Shown here piece after piece: positions 27,006 through 35,825 of a DNA stretch of 64,000 nt. Source of the DNA: Motilibacter rhizosphaerae (GTDB lineage Bacteria; Actinomycetota; Actinomycetes; Motilibacterales; Motilibacteraceae); contig NZ_SGXD01000002.1 of assembly GCF_004216915.1 (NCBI RefSeq), positions 496,001 through 560,000 of the forward strand. The letters run 5' to 3'. Below the pieces are notes generated by a model. That model saw nothing but the letters and a program-made list of their open reading frames with translations, made no database searches and was not told where the DNA came from. Numbering within the stretch: the stretch's first letter is position 1; every line of letters starts with the position of its first letter. The translations under genes and the position numbers were made by a program.

Positions 27006-27506
27006 TCAGCCGCCAGCCGCCGCCGCGCCGACCAGCTCGCCCTGGTGGGTGCCCCCGCGCAGCCCGCCCACGGCGTCCGCCGCCTCCGCCGCGTCGATCG
27101 TCTCGACCGGCAGCGCGGCCACCGCCTCCGGCTCGGCGGTGCGCTCCTTGCGCTCGGCCCGGCGGAAGTGGGTCGACCCGCGCGAGAGGTCGTGCCCCAC
27201 CGTGTCCGCGCTCAGCTCGAGCGCGGTGCCCGAGCGCTCGCCGCTGGTCCACTCGCGGGAGCGCAGCGTCCCCCGGACGACCACGGGGTCGCCCTTGCGC
27301 AGCGAGTTGGCCGCGTTGACCGCGAGGTCGCGCCAGCAGGTGACGCTGTAGAAGGTCGTGTCGCCGTCGGCCCACGACCCGTCGCGCAGCCTCCGGCGCG
27401 GGGTGTGCGCGAGCCCGAAGTTCGTGCGCGGCACGCCCTCCTCCGTCTCGCCGTGCCGGCAGTCGGAGGTCAGGTTGCCCACCAGCGTGACGTACGCGTC
27501 GTTCAC
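27006..27506 (-). CDS. ssb: Single-stranded DNA-binding protein
   Basis: 166 residues from GTG 27506, with GAGGAG about 6 nt upstream. The OB fold is evident: NDAYVTLVGNLTSDCRHGET, TTFYSVTCWRDLAVNAANSL, RKGDPVVVRGTLRSREWTS, and ALELSADTVGHDLSRGSTHF. The C-terminal tail is Ala/Glu-rich and lacks the canonical acidic DDDIPF tip, so it may be a secondary SSB rather than the replicative one. Divergent from the HemK-like gene. Confidence 0.87.
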   Translation of the reverse strand: MNDAYVTLVGNLTSDCRHGETEEGVPRTNFGLAHTPRRRLRDGSWADGDTTFYSVTCWRDLAVNAANSLRKGDPVVVRGTLRSREWTSGERSGTALELSADTVGHDLSRGSTHFRRAERKERTAEPEAVAALPVETIDAAEAADAVGGLRGGTHQGELVGAAAAGG

Positions 27507-27647
27507 GGTCCGCTCCTCTCGCCGGGCGGCGCCGCTCGCCGCCCGCTCCACGAGGCTGCGGCGCGACCACCGCGTACGGACAGGGCGGGAGCCCCTCTTG
27601 GGGACAAGCGGTCACCGCGGCACGACCAGCCCCTGTGGACAGCGCGG

Positions 27648-27653
27648 CAGACT
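27648..27653 (+). promoter_or_regulatory. Possible leaderless -10 box of the HemK-like gene
   Basis: CAGACT lies 6 nt before GTG 27660. Confidence 0.4.
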
Positions 27654-27659
27654 GGGACG

Positions 27660-28415
27660 GTGGACGTGCCCGACCTCGTCGCCCGGCTGCGCGCCGCGGG
27701 GTGCGTGTTCGCCGAGGACGAGGCGCGGCTGCTCCTCGCCGACGGCCGCGACCTCGAGCCCCTGGTGGCGCGCCGCGTCGTGGGCGAGCCGCTCGAGCAG
27801 GTGCTGGGCTGGGCGGAGCTCGCCGGCGTGCGCGTCGCGCTGGCACCGGGCGTCTTCGTGCCCCGCCAGCGCAGCGCGCACCTCGTCGAGCACGCTGCCG
27901 TCCTCGCCCGCCCGGGCTCGGTCGTCGTCGACCTCTGCTGCGGCTCCGGCGCGCTCGGGCTCGCCGTCGCGCGGGCCGTCCCGGGGGTGCGCCTCGTGGC
28001 CGCCGACCTCGACCCGGTCGCCGTGGCCTGCGCGGCGGGGAACCTCGCGGGGGTCGGCACGGCGTACCAGGGGGACCTCTGCGCGGCGCTCCCGCCGGAG
28101 CTGCGCGGGCGGGTCGACGTGCTCGTCGCCAACGCGCCGTACGTCCCCAGCGGTGCGGTCGCCACCCTGCCGCCGGAGGCGCGCGACCACGAGCCCCTGC
28201 TCGCGCTCGACGGCGGGGTCGACGGGCTCGACGTGCACCGGCGCATCGCGGCGGAAGCACGCGAGTGGCTGGCGCCGGGCGGGACCCTGCTCGTCGAGAC
28301 GGGCGAGGAGCAGGCCGGAGCGGCCGTCGCCCTGCTCGAGGCGGCCGGGCTGCACGCCGACGTGGATCTCAGCGAGGAGTGGGGCAGCGCGGTCGTCAGC
28401 GGCCGGAGGCGCTGA
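27660..28415 (+). CDS. HemK/PrmC-like protein N5-glutamine methyltransferase
   Basis: 251 residues, shorter than standard PrmC. The Rossmann methyltransferase has VVVDLCCGSGALGLAVA for SAM binding and VDVLVANAPYVPSGAVATLP, where NAPY replaces the NPPY of HemK. This NAPY version defines a known actinobacterial branch of putative glutamine methyltransferases whose target is not established. The N-terminal QVLGWAELAGVRVALAPGVF segment matches PrmC. Its 3' end overlaps the convergent cobalamin gene by 20 bp. Confidence 0.84.
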   Translation: MDVPDLVARLRAAGCVFAEDEARLLLADGRDLEPLVARRVVGEPLEQVLGWAELAGVRVALAPGVFVPRQRSAHLVEHAAVLARPGSVVVDLCCGSGALGLAVARAVPGVRLVAADLDPVAVACAAGNLAGVGTAYQGDLCAALPPELRGRVDVLVANAPYVPSGAVATLPPEARDHEPLLALDGGVDGLDVHRRIAAEAREWLAPGGTLLVETGEEQAGAAVALLEAAGLHADVDLSEEWGSAVVSGRRR

Positions 28416-30174
28416 GCCCGGCGACCGTCCCGATGACGACGACGGCCGGAGGGCGTACGCCGGACCCGGTCACCGCCGCCGCGAGCCCGGCCAGCGGCGC
28501 GCGCACCACCCGCTGCGACTCGAGCGTCCCCTCCGCCACGACCGCGCACGGGGTCTCCGGGTCCCGGCCGTGCTCGACGAGGGCGTCGCTGATCGCGCCC
28601 AGCCGGTCGACGGCCATGAGCAGCACCAGCGTCCCGCGCAGCCGCGCCAGCGCCGGCCAGTCGACGGTCGACCGCGGGTCGCCGGGCGCGAGGTGCCCCG
28701 ACACCACGGTGAACTCCTGGGCGAGGCCCAGGTGCGTCACGGGGACGTCAGCCGCCGCCGGCGCCGCCAGCGCGCTCGTGACGCCGGGGACGACCTCGAC
28801 CGGCAGGCCGGCCGCGCGGCACGCCTGGAGCTCCTCGAAGCCCCGGCCGAAGACGTACGGGTCACCGCCCTTGAGCCGCACGACCCGATGACCCGCGAGC
28901 CCGTGCTCGACGAGCATCCGGGTGGTCTCCTCCTGCGGCACGCTGCGGCCGTTGGGGTCCTTCGACGCGTCCAGCACGACGGCGCCGGGAGCGAGGAGCC
29001 CCTGCACCGCCGGTGCGAGCCGGTCGGTGACGACGACGTCGGCGGCGCCGAGGAGCGCGAGGCCGCGTACGGTCAGCAGCCCGGTGTCCCCCGGGCCACC
29101 GCCCACCAGCGCGACAGATCCGCGCGGCGGCAGGGCTTCCCGCGACTCGCCCGCCAGGACCGCCCGCAGCGCCGCGACGAACGCGTCGTTGGTCGCGGCA
29201 TCGCGGACGGCGATGCGGATCCAGTCCGAGCCGAGTCCCGGGAAGGTCTCGCCACGGCGTACGGCGAAGCCCTGGGCCTGCAGCGCTTCCCGGACGTCCG
29301 GGCGGCCCGGAACCTGCAGCAGCACGAACGACGTCGACTGGCCCTCGTGGACCCGGGCGCCCTCGACGGCGGCGAGCGCAGCGCAGAGCTGCTCGCGGTC
29401 GGCGCCGATCGCCCGGGCGCGGTCCTCGGCCTCGCGCACGGCGTCCGGCCCGCTGCACGCCTCGAGCGCGACGAGGGCCGGCGTCGACACCGACCACAGC
29501 GGCTGCGCCTCGCCGAGCTCGTGCACCAGGCCGGGATCGGCCAGCAGGTAGCCGACGCGCAGCCCCGCGAGCCCCCAGGTCTTCGTGAGGCTGCGGATGA
29601 CGACGAGCCCGGGCAGGTCCTGCCGTCCGGCCAGCGACTCCGGCTCCCCCGGCGCGGTGTCGGCGAAGGCCTCGTCCACGACGACCACGCGCCCGGGGCG
29701 GCAGAGCGCCGCGAGGGCGTCGGCCGGGTGCAGCACCGAGGTCGGGTTGGTGGGGTTGCCCACGACGACGAGGTCCGCGGTGTCCGGGACCGCGGCAGGG
29801 TCGAGCACGAACGGCGGCGGCAGGACCACCTGGTGCACCGCATGTCCTGCTGCCCGCAGCGCGGCCTCGGGCTCGGTGAACTGCGGGTGCACGACGACCG
29901 CGTGCCGCGGCCGGAGGATCCGGGCGAGCAGCACGAAGGCCTCGGCCGCGCCCGAGGTGAGCAGCACCTCGGCGGCCGCCCGGCCGTGGCGGCGGGACAC
30001 GGCCTGCCGCGCCACCGCGGTGTCGGGGTACGCCGCGAGCCGTCCCAGCGACGCCGCGATGCGCGCGTGCAGCCACGGCGGTGGGCCGTCCGGGCGCACG
30101 TTGACCGCGAGGTCGACGAGCCCCGGCACCGCGTCCCGGTCACCGTGGTGGCGCAGGGCCGCAGCCTCACCCAT
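28396..30174 (-). CDS. CobC-CobA fusion: Rv2231c-type PLP enzyme plus uroporphyrinogen-III C-methyltransferase
   Basis: 592 residues. Residues 1 to about 345 are a class I aminotransferase fold: LTSGAAEAFVLLARIL, VVVGNPTNPTSVLHP, VVVDEAFAD and VIRSLTKTWGLAGLRVGY with the PLP lysine. CobC/CobD-type proteins make (R)-1-aminopropan-2-ol phosphate from threonine phosphate. From about 350 a complete SUMT follows: ALVGGGPGDTGLLTVRG, RLKGGDPYVFGRGFEE, PVEVVPGVTSALAAPA; this methylates uroporphyrinogen III twice to precorrin-2. Both halves look intact. The start ATG 30174 overlaps the cbiX stop by 8 bp; ATG 30180 is an alternative. It is the last gene of the cobalamin operon. Confidence 0.9.
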   Translation of the reverse strand: MGEAAALRHHGDRDAVPGLVDLAVNVRPDGPPPWLHARIAASLGRLAAYPDTAVARQAVSRRHGRAAAEVLLTSGAAEAFVLLARILRPRHAVVVHPQFTEPEAALRAAGHAVHQVVLPPPFVLDPAAVPDTADLVVVGNPTNPTSVLHPADALAALCRPGRVVVVDEAFADTAPGEPESLAGRQDLPGLVVIRSLTKTWGLAGLRVGYLLADPGLVHELGEAQPLWSVSTPALVALEACSGPDAVREAEDRARAIGADREQLCAALAAVEGARVHEGQSTSFVLLQVPGRPDVREALQAQGFAVRRGETFPGLGSDWIRIAVRDAATNDAFVAALRAVLAGESREALPPRGSVALVGGGPGDTGLLTVRGLALLGAADVVVTDRLAPAVQGLLAPGAVVLDASKDPNGRSVPQEETTRMLVEHGLAGHRVVRLKGGDPYVFGRGFEELQACRAAGLPVEVVPGVTSALAAPAAADVPVTHLGLAQEFTVVSGHLAPGDPRSTVDWPALARLRGTLVLLMAVDRLGAISDALVEHGRDPETPCAVVAEGTLESQRVVRAPLAGLAAAVTGSGVRPPAVVVIGTVAGLSASGR

Positions 30175-31072
30175 GGGCATGCGCGTGGGGGTGCTCGTGC
30201 CCGTGGGAGTGCGTGCTGTCGTCGGGGTGGTCGTGCGGCGCCTGAGCCGCACCGACGCGGTGCTCGTGGCCGGGCATGGCGATCCGGTAGATGCAGGTGT
30301 CGCAGTTCATCCGGATGTCCCCGCGCAGCGCCTCCTCGTAGCGCTCTGCGACGAGCCCCGCCAGCTCGTCGCAGTCGCCGAGCAGCCCGGCGACGCGGAC
30401 GTCGAGGTCGGGGTGCTCGGCGGCGTACGCCTGCGTCTGCTCGACGATCCGGTCGGGCAGCACGCCGGCGAAGAGGAAGTACGGCGCCACCACGATGTGC
30501 TTCGCGCCGAGCCGCCGGGCGCGCTCGATCCCCTCCGGCACGCTCGGCCGCGCCAGGGAGATGAAGGCCGGCTCGACGAACGCGTAGCCACGACCCTCCC
30601 AGAGCAGTCGCGCGACCTTGGCGATCTCGGCGTTGCCGTCGGGGTCCGTGGACCCGCGCCCCACGAGCACGACCGCGGTGTCCTCGCGCGGCAGGTCGCC
30701 GGCGACCGCGGCGATGCGCGTCTCCAGGACGTCCTGCAGCACCGGGTGCGGGCCGAGGGGTCGGCCGTACGCGTAGGTCAGGCCGGCGTGCCGGTCCTGC
30801 TCGCGCTGCATGGCGCCGGGGATGTCCCCCTTGCCGTGCCCTGCGGCGACCAGCACAAGCGGGACGGCGACGAGGTGGCGGTGACCGGCACCCACCAGCT
30901 CGGCGACGACGTCGCGCACCGGCGGCGGCGACAGCTCGATGAAGCCGCCCCGCACGGGGATCCCGCGGGGGGCGAGCAGCCGGCCGGTCCGCTCGATGAG
31001 CGCCTGGAACTGCGCCACACCCTCGGCACTGCGCGTGCCGTGGCCGACGACGAAGAGCGGGGGGCGGGTCAT
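30167..31072 (-). CDS. cbiX: Sirohydrochlorin cobaltochelatase (CbiX family), with MXCXXC and His-rich tail
   Basis: 301 residues. Two CbiX/SirB half-domains: LFVVGHGTRSAEGVAQFQAL at the N terminus, LVAAGHGKGDIPGAM, then VVLVGRGSTDPDGNAEIAKV and KHIVVAPYFLFAGVLPDRIV in the second half. The tail contains MNCDTC, an MXCXXC motif that binds an Fe-S cluster in long CbiX proteins, then a His-rich end (HSHGHEHPHAHAHG). The enzyme inserts Co2+ into sirohydrochlorin, marking the early-cobalt-insertion route. ATG 31072 overlaps the cobH stop (ATGA). Confidence 0.9.
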   Translation of the reverse strand: MTRPPLFVVGHGTRSAEGVAQFQALIERTGRLLAPRGIPVRGGFIELSPPPVRDVVAELVGAGHRHLVAVPLVLVAAGHGKGDIPGAMQREQDRHAGLTYAYGRPLGPHPVLQDVLETRIAAVAGDLPREDTAVVLVGRGSTDPDGNAEIAKVARLLWEGRGYAFVEPAFISLARPSVPEGIERARRLGAKHIVVAPYFLFAGVLPDRIVEQTQAYAAEHPDLDVRVAGLLGDCDELAGLVAERYEEALRGDIRMNCDTCIYRIAMPGHEHRVGAAQAPHDHPDDSTHSHGHEHPHAHAHG

Positions 31073-31644
31073 GCGGGCTCCTCGTGGTAGAGCAGGGCGT
31101 TGACGGCGGCGGAGGCGACCGCGGAGCCGCCCTTCTCCGAGATGTTGCTGATGGCAGGCAGTCCTGACTTGCGCAGGGCCTGCTTGGACTCGACGGCGCC
31201 GACGAAGCCGACGGGGAGACCGACGACGAGCGCGGGGCGGGCGTCGAGCGCCAGCAGCTCGACCAGCGCGGTCGGCGCGTTGCCGACGACCCACACCGCG
31301 CCGGGGCCGACCTCCTGCAGCGCCAGGCGGAACCCCTCGGCCGAGCGCGTCCGGCCGGCGGACGCCACGGCCTGCCGCACGCGGCAGACGCTGGCCCTCG
31401 TCGTGATCCCCGCGGCGACCATCTCGGCGTCGACGACGATCGTGGCGCCGTCGGCCAGCGCCGAGAAGCCCTGCTGCAGAGCGGCTTCGTCCGTGACGAC
31501 GTCGTCGAGGTACGCGGGGTCCGCGCTCGCGTGGATGATGCGCTCCACGACGGCGCGGGTCAGCGGGGGCAGGGCCGAGGTGTCGACCCGGCGGCGCATC
31601 CGCGCGTACGACTCGACCTCGATGGGGTGCACGGTGCGCGGCAT
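31069..31644 (-). CDS. cobH: Precorrin-8X methylmutase
   Basis: 191 residues, slightly short but complete. HPIEVESYARMRRRVDTSAL opens the family, VVERIIHASADPAYLDDV holds the catalytic His region, and VVGNAPTALVELLAL, VGLPVGFVGAVESKQALRKS follow. It moves a methyl group from C11 to C12, giving hydrogenobyrinate or the cobalt form. Starts at ATG 31644, one base overlapping the ferredoxin stop (TGATG); ends overlapping cbiX by 4 bp. Confidence 0.94.
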   Translation of the reverse strand: MPRTVHPIEVESYARMRRRVDTSALPPLTRAVVERIIHASADPAYLDDVVTDEAALQQGFSALADGATIVVDAEMVAAGITTRASVCRVRQAVASAGRTRSAEGFRLALQEVGPGAVWVVGNAPTALVELLALDARPALVVGLPVGFVGAVESKQALRKSGLPAISNISEKGGSAVASAAVNALLYHEEPA

Positions 31645-31823
31645 CAGCGGGCCACCAGCTCGATCGCGTCCACGGGACACACCTCCACGCACTCGCCGCA
31701 CCCGCTGCACCGCTCCAGCACGACGAGCGTGCTGCCCTGCGGCCGGATCGCGTGCTCGGGGCAGGTGAGCAGGCAGGCGCCGCACCCCTGGCAGGCGCGG
31801 ACCTGCGCGATCAGCGCTGCCAC
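31644..31823 (-). CDS. Small 2[4Fe-4S] ferredoxin in the cobalamin operon
   Basis: 59 residues from GTG 31823, overlapping the end of the cbiG-cobJ gene by 13 bp and cobH by 1 bp. Two complete four-cysteine motifs are visible, CQGCGACLLTCP and CSGCGECVEVCP, the pattern of bacterial 2[4Fe-4S] ferredoxins. It is likely to pass electrons to a step of corrin synthesis, such as ring reduction or cobalt reduction before adenosylation; the partner is inferred from operon position only. It is short enough to be missed by gene callers. Confidence 0.85.
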   Translation of the reverse strand: MAALIAQVRACQGCGACLLTCPEHAIRPQGSTLVVLERCSGCGECVEVCPVDAIELVAR

Positions 31824-33487
31824 TTGTAGCCCCTCGGTGTCACCATGCGCCCCGCGACCATGCGGGTGTTGCTGCTGCCGACGACGACGAGGGAGTACAT
31901 GTCGACGTCGGCCGGGTCGAGGTCGGCCAGGGTGCTGACGATGACGGCCTCGTCGCTGCGGCTGGCGTTGCGCACGACGCCGACCGGCGTCGTGGACGGC
32001 CTGCGGGACAGCAGGATCTCGAGCGCGGTGCCGAGCTGCCAGTCGCGCTGCCGGCTGCGCGGGTTGTAGAAGACGACGACGAAGTCGCCGTCGGCGCACG
32101 CCCTGAGCCTGCGCTCGATGGCCTCCCACGGGGTGTGGAGGTCGGAGAGCGAGACGTACGCCGTGTCGTGCCCCAGCGGCGCACCCAGCAGTGCGGAGGC
32201 GGCGAGGGCGGCGGTGATGCCCGGCACCCCGACGACGTCGATGTCGTCGCCCGCGACGTCGAGCGCGGGCGAGGCCATGGCGTACACACCGGCGTCGCCG
32301 GAGCCGATGAGGGCGACGGCGTGCCCGAGCTGCGCCTGCTCGACGGCGGTACGCGCCCGGGCCTCCTCGTCACCGAGGCCGCTGGCGAGCACGGTGGCGC
32401 CGGGACGCAGCAGGTCGCGCACCTGGTCGAGGTACTGGTCGAGACCGACGACGACGGAGGCCCGGGCGAGCTCCTCCGCGGCCCGCGGGGTCAGCAGGTC
32501 GCGGGCGCCGGGACCGAGGCCCACCACGGCGAGCCGGCCGCGGGGGCGGCGCCGGGCGACGGCGACGGTGGCCATGGGCGACTTCTGCTTGTGCACCAGC
32601 AGCTCTGCGCCGGATCCGGCGGTGACGAGCGCGGCGGCCTCCGCGACGGAGGCGGTGCCCACCTCCGCGGCGACGACGGCGCTGGGGTTGGGGACCTCGA
32701 CCTCGGCGAGCACCGCGGCGGGGTGCACCTCGACGGCCCACCCCCGCGAGCGGGCCGCCTCGAGGATGCCCTCCTCGTCGGCCTTGAGGTCGACCGTGGC
32801 GAGCACGCCCACGGACGCCGGGGAGAGACCGGCCTCTGCGAGGGCCGCGTCGACGAGTGCGAGCACCTCCTCGGCGGCGACACCGCGGCTCGACCCGACG
32901 CCGAGCACCAGCGACGGGGGCCGCAGCACCGCGGTGCGGCCGTCGAGCGGCAGCTCCCGGTCGGTCACGGCGAGGACCATCTCGCCGTCCTCCCCCACGT
33001 TGGCGGGCAGCGCGGGCAGCGGCCACGTGGCGTCGGAGGCGAGGCGCACGGGCGTGCCGTCGAGGACCGCGCGGGTCACGGCGGCCACCGCCCCCTCCAC
33101 CGGCCAGCCGAGGGTGTCGAGCCCCGGGACGGCCGTGGCGTCGGTCGCCGTCGTCACCACGGGCTCAGTGCCGAGCACGGCGGAGAGGCGGTGCGTCAGG
33201 GCGTTCGCCCCGCCGGCATGGCCGCCGAGCACGGCCACCGCGTGCCGCCGGCCCTCGTCGACGCAGACGAGCCCGGGGTCGGTGTGCTTGTCGTGCAGGA
33301 GGGGCGCGACGAGGCGCACCGCGGCGCCGACGGCGAGGAAGGCCACGACCTGGTCGCACTCGCCCCACGCCTGGCGCAGCGCGTCGGCGACGGGACGCGG
33401 GTAGTGGCGCGTCTCCTCCGGCCACGCCTCGGCGACCGACGCTGCGGCCCGGCGGCCCGCAGCGGTGACGGCGACGAGCCCGATCAC
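31811..33487 (-). CDS. CbiG-CobJ fusion: cobalt-precorrin-5A hydrolase plus precorrin-3B C17-methyltransferase
   Basis: 558 residues. Residues 1 to about 295 are CbiG: VVAFLAVGAAVRLVAPLLHD, VAVLGGHAGGANALTHRLSA (the conserved GGHxGGAN motif), and the C-terminal LVLGVGSSRGVAAEEVLALV. From about 305 CobJ/CbiH: LAVVGLGPGARDLLTPRAAE, ALIGSGDAGVYAMASPALD, VVGVPGITAALAASALLGAP, FVVVFYNPRSRQRDWQL. CobJ contracts the ring with methylation at C17; CbiG opens the lactone and releases acetaldehyde. This fusion is known in actinobacteria. GTG 33487 overlaps the cobL stop (GTGA). Confidence 0.93.
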   Translation of the reverse strand: MIGLVAVTAAGRRAAASVAEAWPEETRHYPRPVADALRQAWGECDQVVAFLAVGAAVRLVAPLLHDKHTDPGLVCVDEGRRHAVAVLGGHAGGANALTHRLSAVLGTEPVVTTATDATAVPGLDTLGWPVEGAVAAVTRAVLDGTPVRLASDATWPLPALPANVGEDGEMVLAVTDRELPLDGRTAVLRPPSLVLGVGSSRGVAAEEVLALVDAALAEAGLSPASVGVLATVDLKADEEGILEAARSRGWAVEVHPAAVLAEVEVPNPSAVVAAEVGTASVAEAAALVTAGSGAELLVHKQKSPMATVAVARRRPRGRLAVVGLGPGARDLLTPRAAEELARASVVVGLDQYLDQVRDLLRPGATVLASGLGDEEARARTAVEQAQLGHAVALIGSGDAGVYAMASPALDVAGDDIDVVGVPGITAALAASALLGAPLGHDTAYVSLSDLHTPWEAIERRLRACADGDFVVVFYNPRSRQRDWQLGTALEILLSRRPSTTPVGVVRNASRSDEAVIVSTLADLDPADVDMYSLVVVGSSNTRMVAGRMVTPRGYKWQR

Positions 33488-34674
33488 CGTGCACGTCCTA
33501 CGACCAGCAGCACGGGGTTCGCCGCCGCGAGCCGCGACGACCCGTCCGGCAGCGGAGCGAGCCGCGAGGTCGAGACGAGGGAGCCCGCCACGGCGTACGA
33601 CGCCTGCTCGAGCGCCTCCTTGACCGGCCCGAAGCGGTCGAGCGCCGCGAGCGCGACGACGACGGTCTCCGCGCCAGCCTCCGCCACCGCCGCCACCGCC
33701 GGGACTCCGCCACCGCCGACGAAGACGGCGTCGGGTCGCGGCAGGTCCTGCAGTGCTGCAGGCGCTTCTCCCGCCACCACCTGGACCTCCACCCCGTGCC
33801 GCTCCGCGTTGCTCTTGATCCTCGCCCGCTGCTGGGCATCCCGCTCGACGGCGACGACGGCGGCGCCGAAGCGCGCGCACTCGATGCCGACGCTGCCGCT
33901 GCCGGCCCCCACGTCCCAGACGAGCCGCCCTGGAGCGGGGGCGAGGCGCGGGAGGGCGAGCGCGCGGACCTCGGACTTGGTGACCATGCCGTCGCGGTGG
34001 GCGAACTCGTCCTCGGACAGCGCCCAGCCCTCGGGCGCCGCAGCGCCGAAGACCCACCCGCGCCGCGACTCCTCCGGCGCGAGGCAGAGGACGACATTGG
34101 GCTCGGCCCAGTCGTGCTCGCCGGCCCGCGCGGCCGGCACCTCGACGACCCGCTCGTCCGCACTGCCGAGGCGCTCGGCGACGAGCAGCGTGCGAGGCAC
34201 TCCGGCGAGCCCGGCCGCCAGCTCGGCGGGGCCGGAGCCGGGAGCGGTCAGCACGGCGACCTTGCGACGGGCGCGGCAGACGTTGACAGCACGGCGCAGC
34301 TCCCGACCGTGCGCGCTGACCACCACCGCATCGTCCCAGGGCAACCCCGCCCGCGCGAACGCGAGCGCGACGGAGGACAGCGCGGGGAACACGCGGAGCC
34401 GCAGCCCCTTCTCGCGCAGCGCCCGGACGATGCCGAAGAACCCCGGGTCCCCACTGGCGAGCACGACCACCGGCCCACCAGTGGGATCGGCGGCGTGCCG
34501 CTCGACCTCCTCCAGCGCACGCGTGACGTCCCCCATGACGACCCGGCGAGCGCCGTGCGGCACGGGCACCGCGTCGAGGTGGCGCTGTCCGCCGGCGACG
34601 AGGGTGGCCTTCTCGAGCAGCGCCAGGGCATCACCGCTCGGGGGCGATCCGTCGAGCCCGATGACCGCGATCAC
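33484..34674 (-). CDS. cobL: Precorrin-6Y C5,15-methyltransferase (decarboxylating)
   Basis: 396 residues. N-terminal CbiE-like domain (1-200): IAVIGLDGSPPSGDALALLE, VVVLASGDPGFFGIVRAL, VFPALSSVALAFARAGLPWD. C-terminal CbiT-like domain: DGMVTKSEVRALALPRLAP, RLVWDVGAGSGSVGIECARF for SAM binding. The fused enzyme methylates C5 and C15 and decarboxylates the acetate side chain at C12. GTG 34674 overlaps the cbiD stop. Confidence 0.94.
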   Translation of the reverse strand: MIAVIGLDGSPPSGDALALLEKATLVAGGQRHLDAVPVPHGARRVVMGDVTRALEEVERHAADPTGGPVVVLASGDPGFFGIVRALREKGLRLRVFPALSSVALAFARAGLPWDDAVVVSAHGRELRRAVNVCRARRKVAVLTAPGSGPAELAAGLAGVPRTLLVAERLGSADERVVEVPAARAGEHDWAEPNVVLCLAPEESRRGWVFGAAAPEGWALSEDEFAHRDGMVTKSEVRALALPRLAPAPGRLVWDVGAGSGSVGIECARFGAAVVAVERDAQQRARIKSNAERHGVEVQVVAGEAPAALQDLPRPDAVFVGGGGVPAVAAVAEAGAETVVVALAALDRFGPVKEALEQASYAVAGSLVSTSRLAPLPDGSSRLAAANPVLLVVGRAR

Positions 34675-35825
34675 GCCGCCCACTCCTCGCGGGTGGCCGC
34701 AACGACCGTACGGCCGGTGAAGTCGACCATCGCCACGTCGGCCGCGAGCGCCTGCTCGGTGAAGCGCTCGAGCACCTCGGCGACCCGGCGGCAGAGCAGC
34801 GTGCCTGCGGCCTCGAGGATCCCGGCCTGCTCCCACAGCTCGTACGCGTGCCGCGCGGTGTTCGCGGCCACGACCTCGGCGACGACGGCGTCACTGCCCC
34901 CGGCGGTGCGCGTCACGTCCGCGAGCAGCGAGAGGTCGACCTTCGAGCGGGTGTAGTGCGTCATGAGGATGCCGGCGGCGAGCTTCGACAGCTTGCCGAC
35001 CATGCCGACGAAGACCACGCGCTGCAGGGAGTTCTCGCGGGCACGGCGCAGCGCGGCACCGGTGAAGTCGCCGACCTCGACGAAGCAGACCTCGGGCAGC
35101 TCGGGCAGCAGCGCCATCGCGCCCTTCTCCGTACGGCCTCCGGTGACGAGCACGAGCGTGGTCTCGCCCTGGGCGGCCATGACGGACACGGCCTGCTCGA
35201 CGCTCGCCCGCCAGGATGCGGTGGAGAACGGCCGGACGATCCCCGTGGTGCCGAGGATGCTGATGCCGCCGAGGATCCCGAGCCGGGCGTTGGTGGTCTT
35301 GCGCGCCATGAGCTCGCCCTCGGGGACGCTGACGACGACCCGGGCGCCGCGGTCGCCCACGACCTCCTCGACCGCCTGCCGGATCATCGCACGGGGCGTG
35401 GGGTTGATGGCGGGACCACCGACCTCCAGCCCGAGGCCGGGCCTGGTGACGACACCGACGCCCACCCCGCCCTCGAGCTCGACGCCGGGCACCGGCAGCC
35501 AGCTCACCGTGGCGGTGAGGTGCGCGCCGTGCGTGACGTCCGGGTCGTCACCGGCGTCCTTGACGACGACCGCGGTCGCGCGCTCGGCGGACACCTCGCA
35601 GGAGTCGACGACGAAGGTCACCCGGTTGCCGCTGGGCAGCGCGACCTCCACGACCTCCGGGGCCGCCTGGTCGCGCAGGGCGGTGGCCGCCGCCTTCGCG
35701 GCGGCGGACGCGCAGGTGCCCGTGGTCCAGCCGGTACGCAGCGCCTGGGGACGCTGCTTCATCGTGCGCGGCAGGTCGGGCTCGCGGAGCTCGGGCCCCT
35801 GCTGCGGGTCGTCCGGCACGCTCAC
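34671..35825 (-). CDS. cbiD: Cobalt-precorrin-5B C1-methyltransferase
   Basis: 384 residues from GTG 35825 (an in-frame GTG at 35819 also fits). RTGWTTGTCASAAAKAAATA is the hallmark N-terminal CbiD motif; GLGLEVGGPAINPTPRAMI, GILGGISILGTTGIVRPFST and FVGMVGKLSKLAAGILMTHY are further family blocks. CbiD methylates C1 in the early-cobalt route, replacing CobF of the aerobic pathway. Overlaps cobM and cobL by 4 bp each. Confidence 0.95.
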   Translation of the reverse strand: MSVPDDPQQGPELREPDLPRTMKQRPQALRTGWTTGTCASAAAKAAATALRDQAAPEVVEVALPSGNRVTFVVDSCEVSAERATAVVVKDAGDDPDVTHGAHLTATVSWLPVPGVELEGGVGVGVVTRPGLGLEVGGPAINPTPRAMIRQAVEEVVGDRGARVVVSVPEGELMARKTTNARLGILGGISILGTTGIVRPFSTASWRASVEQAVSVMAAQGETTLVLVTGGRTEKGAMALLPELPEVCFVEVGDFTGAALRRARENSLQRVVFVGMVGKLSKLAAGILMTHYTRSKVDLSLLADVTRTAGGSDAVVAEVVAANTARHAYELWEQAGILEAAGTLLCRRVAEVLERFTEQALAADVAMVDFTGRTVVAATREEWAA

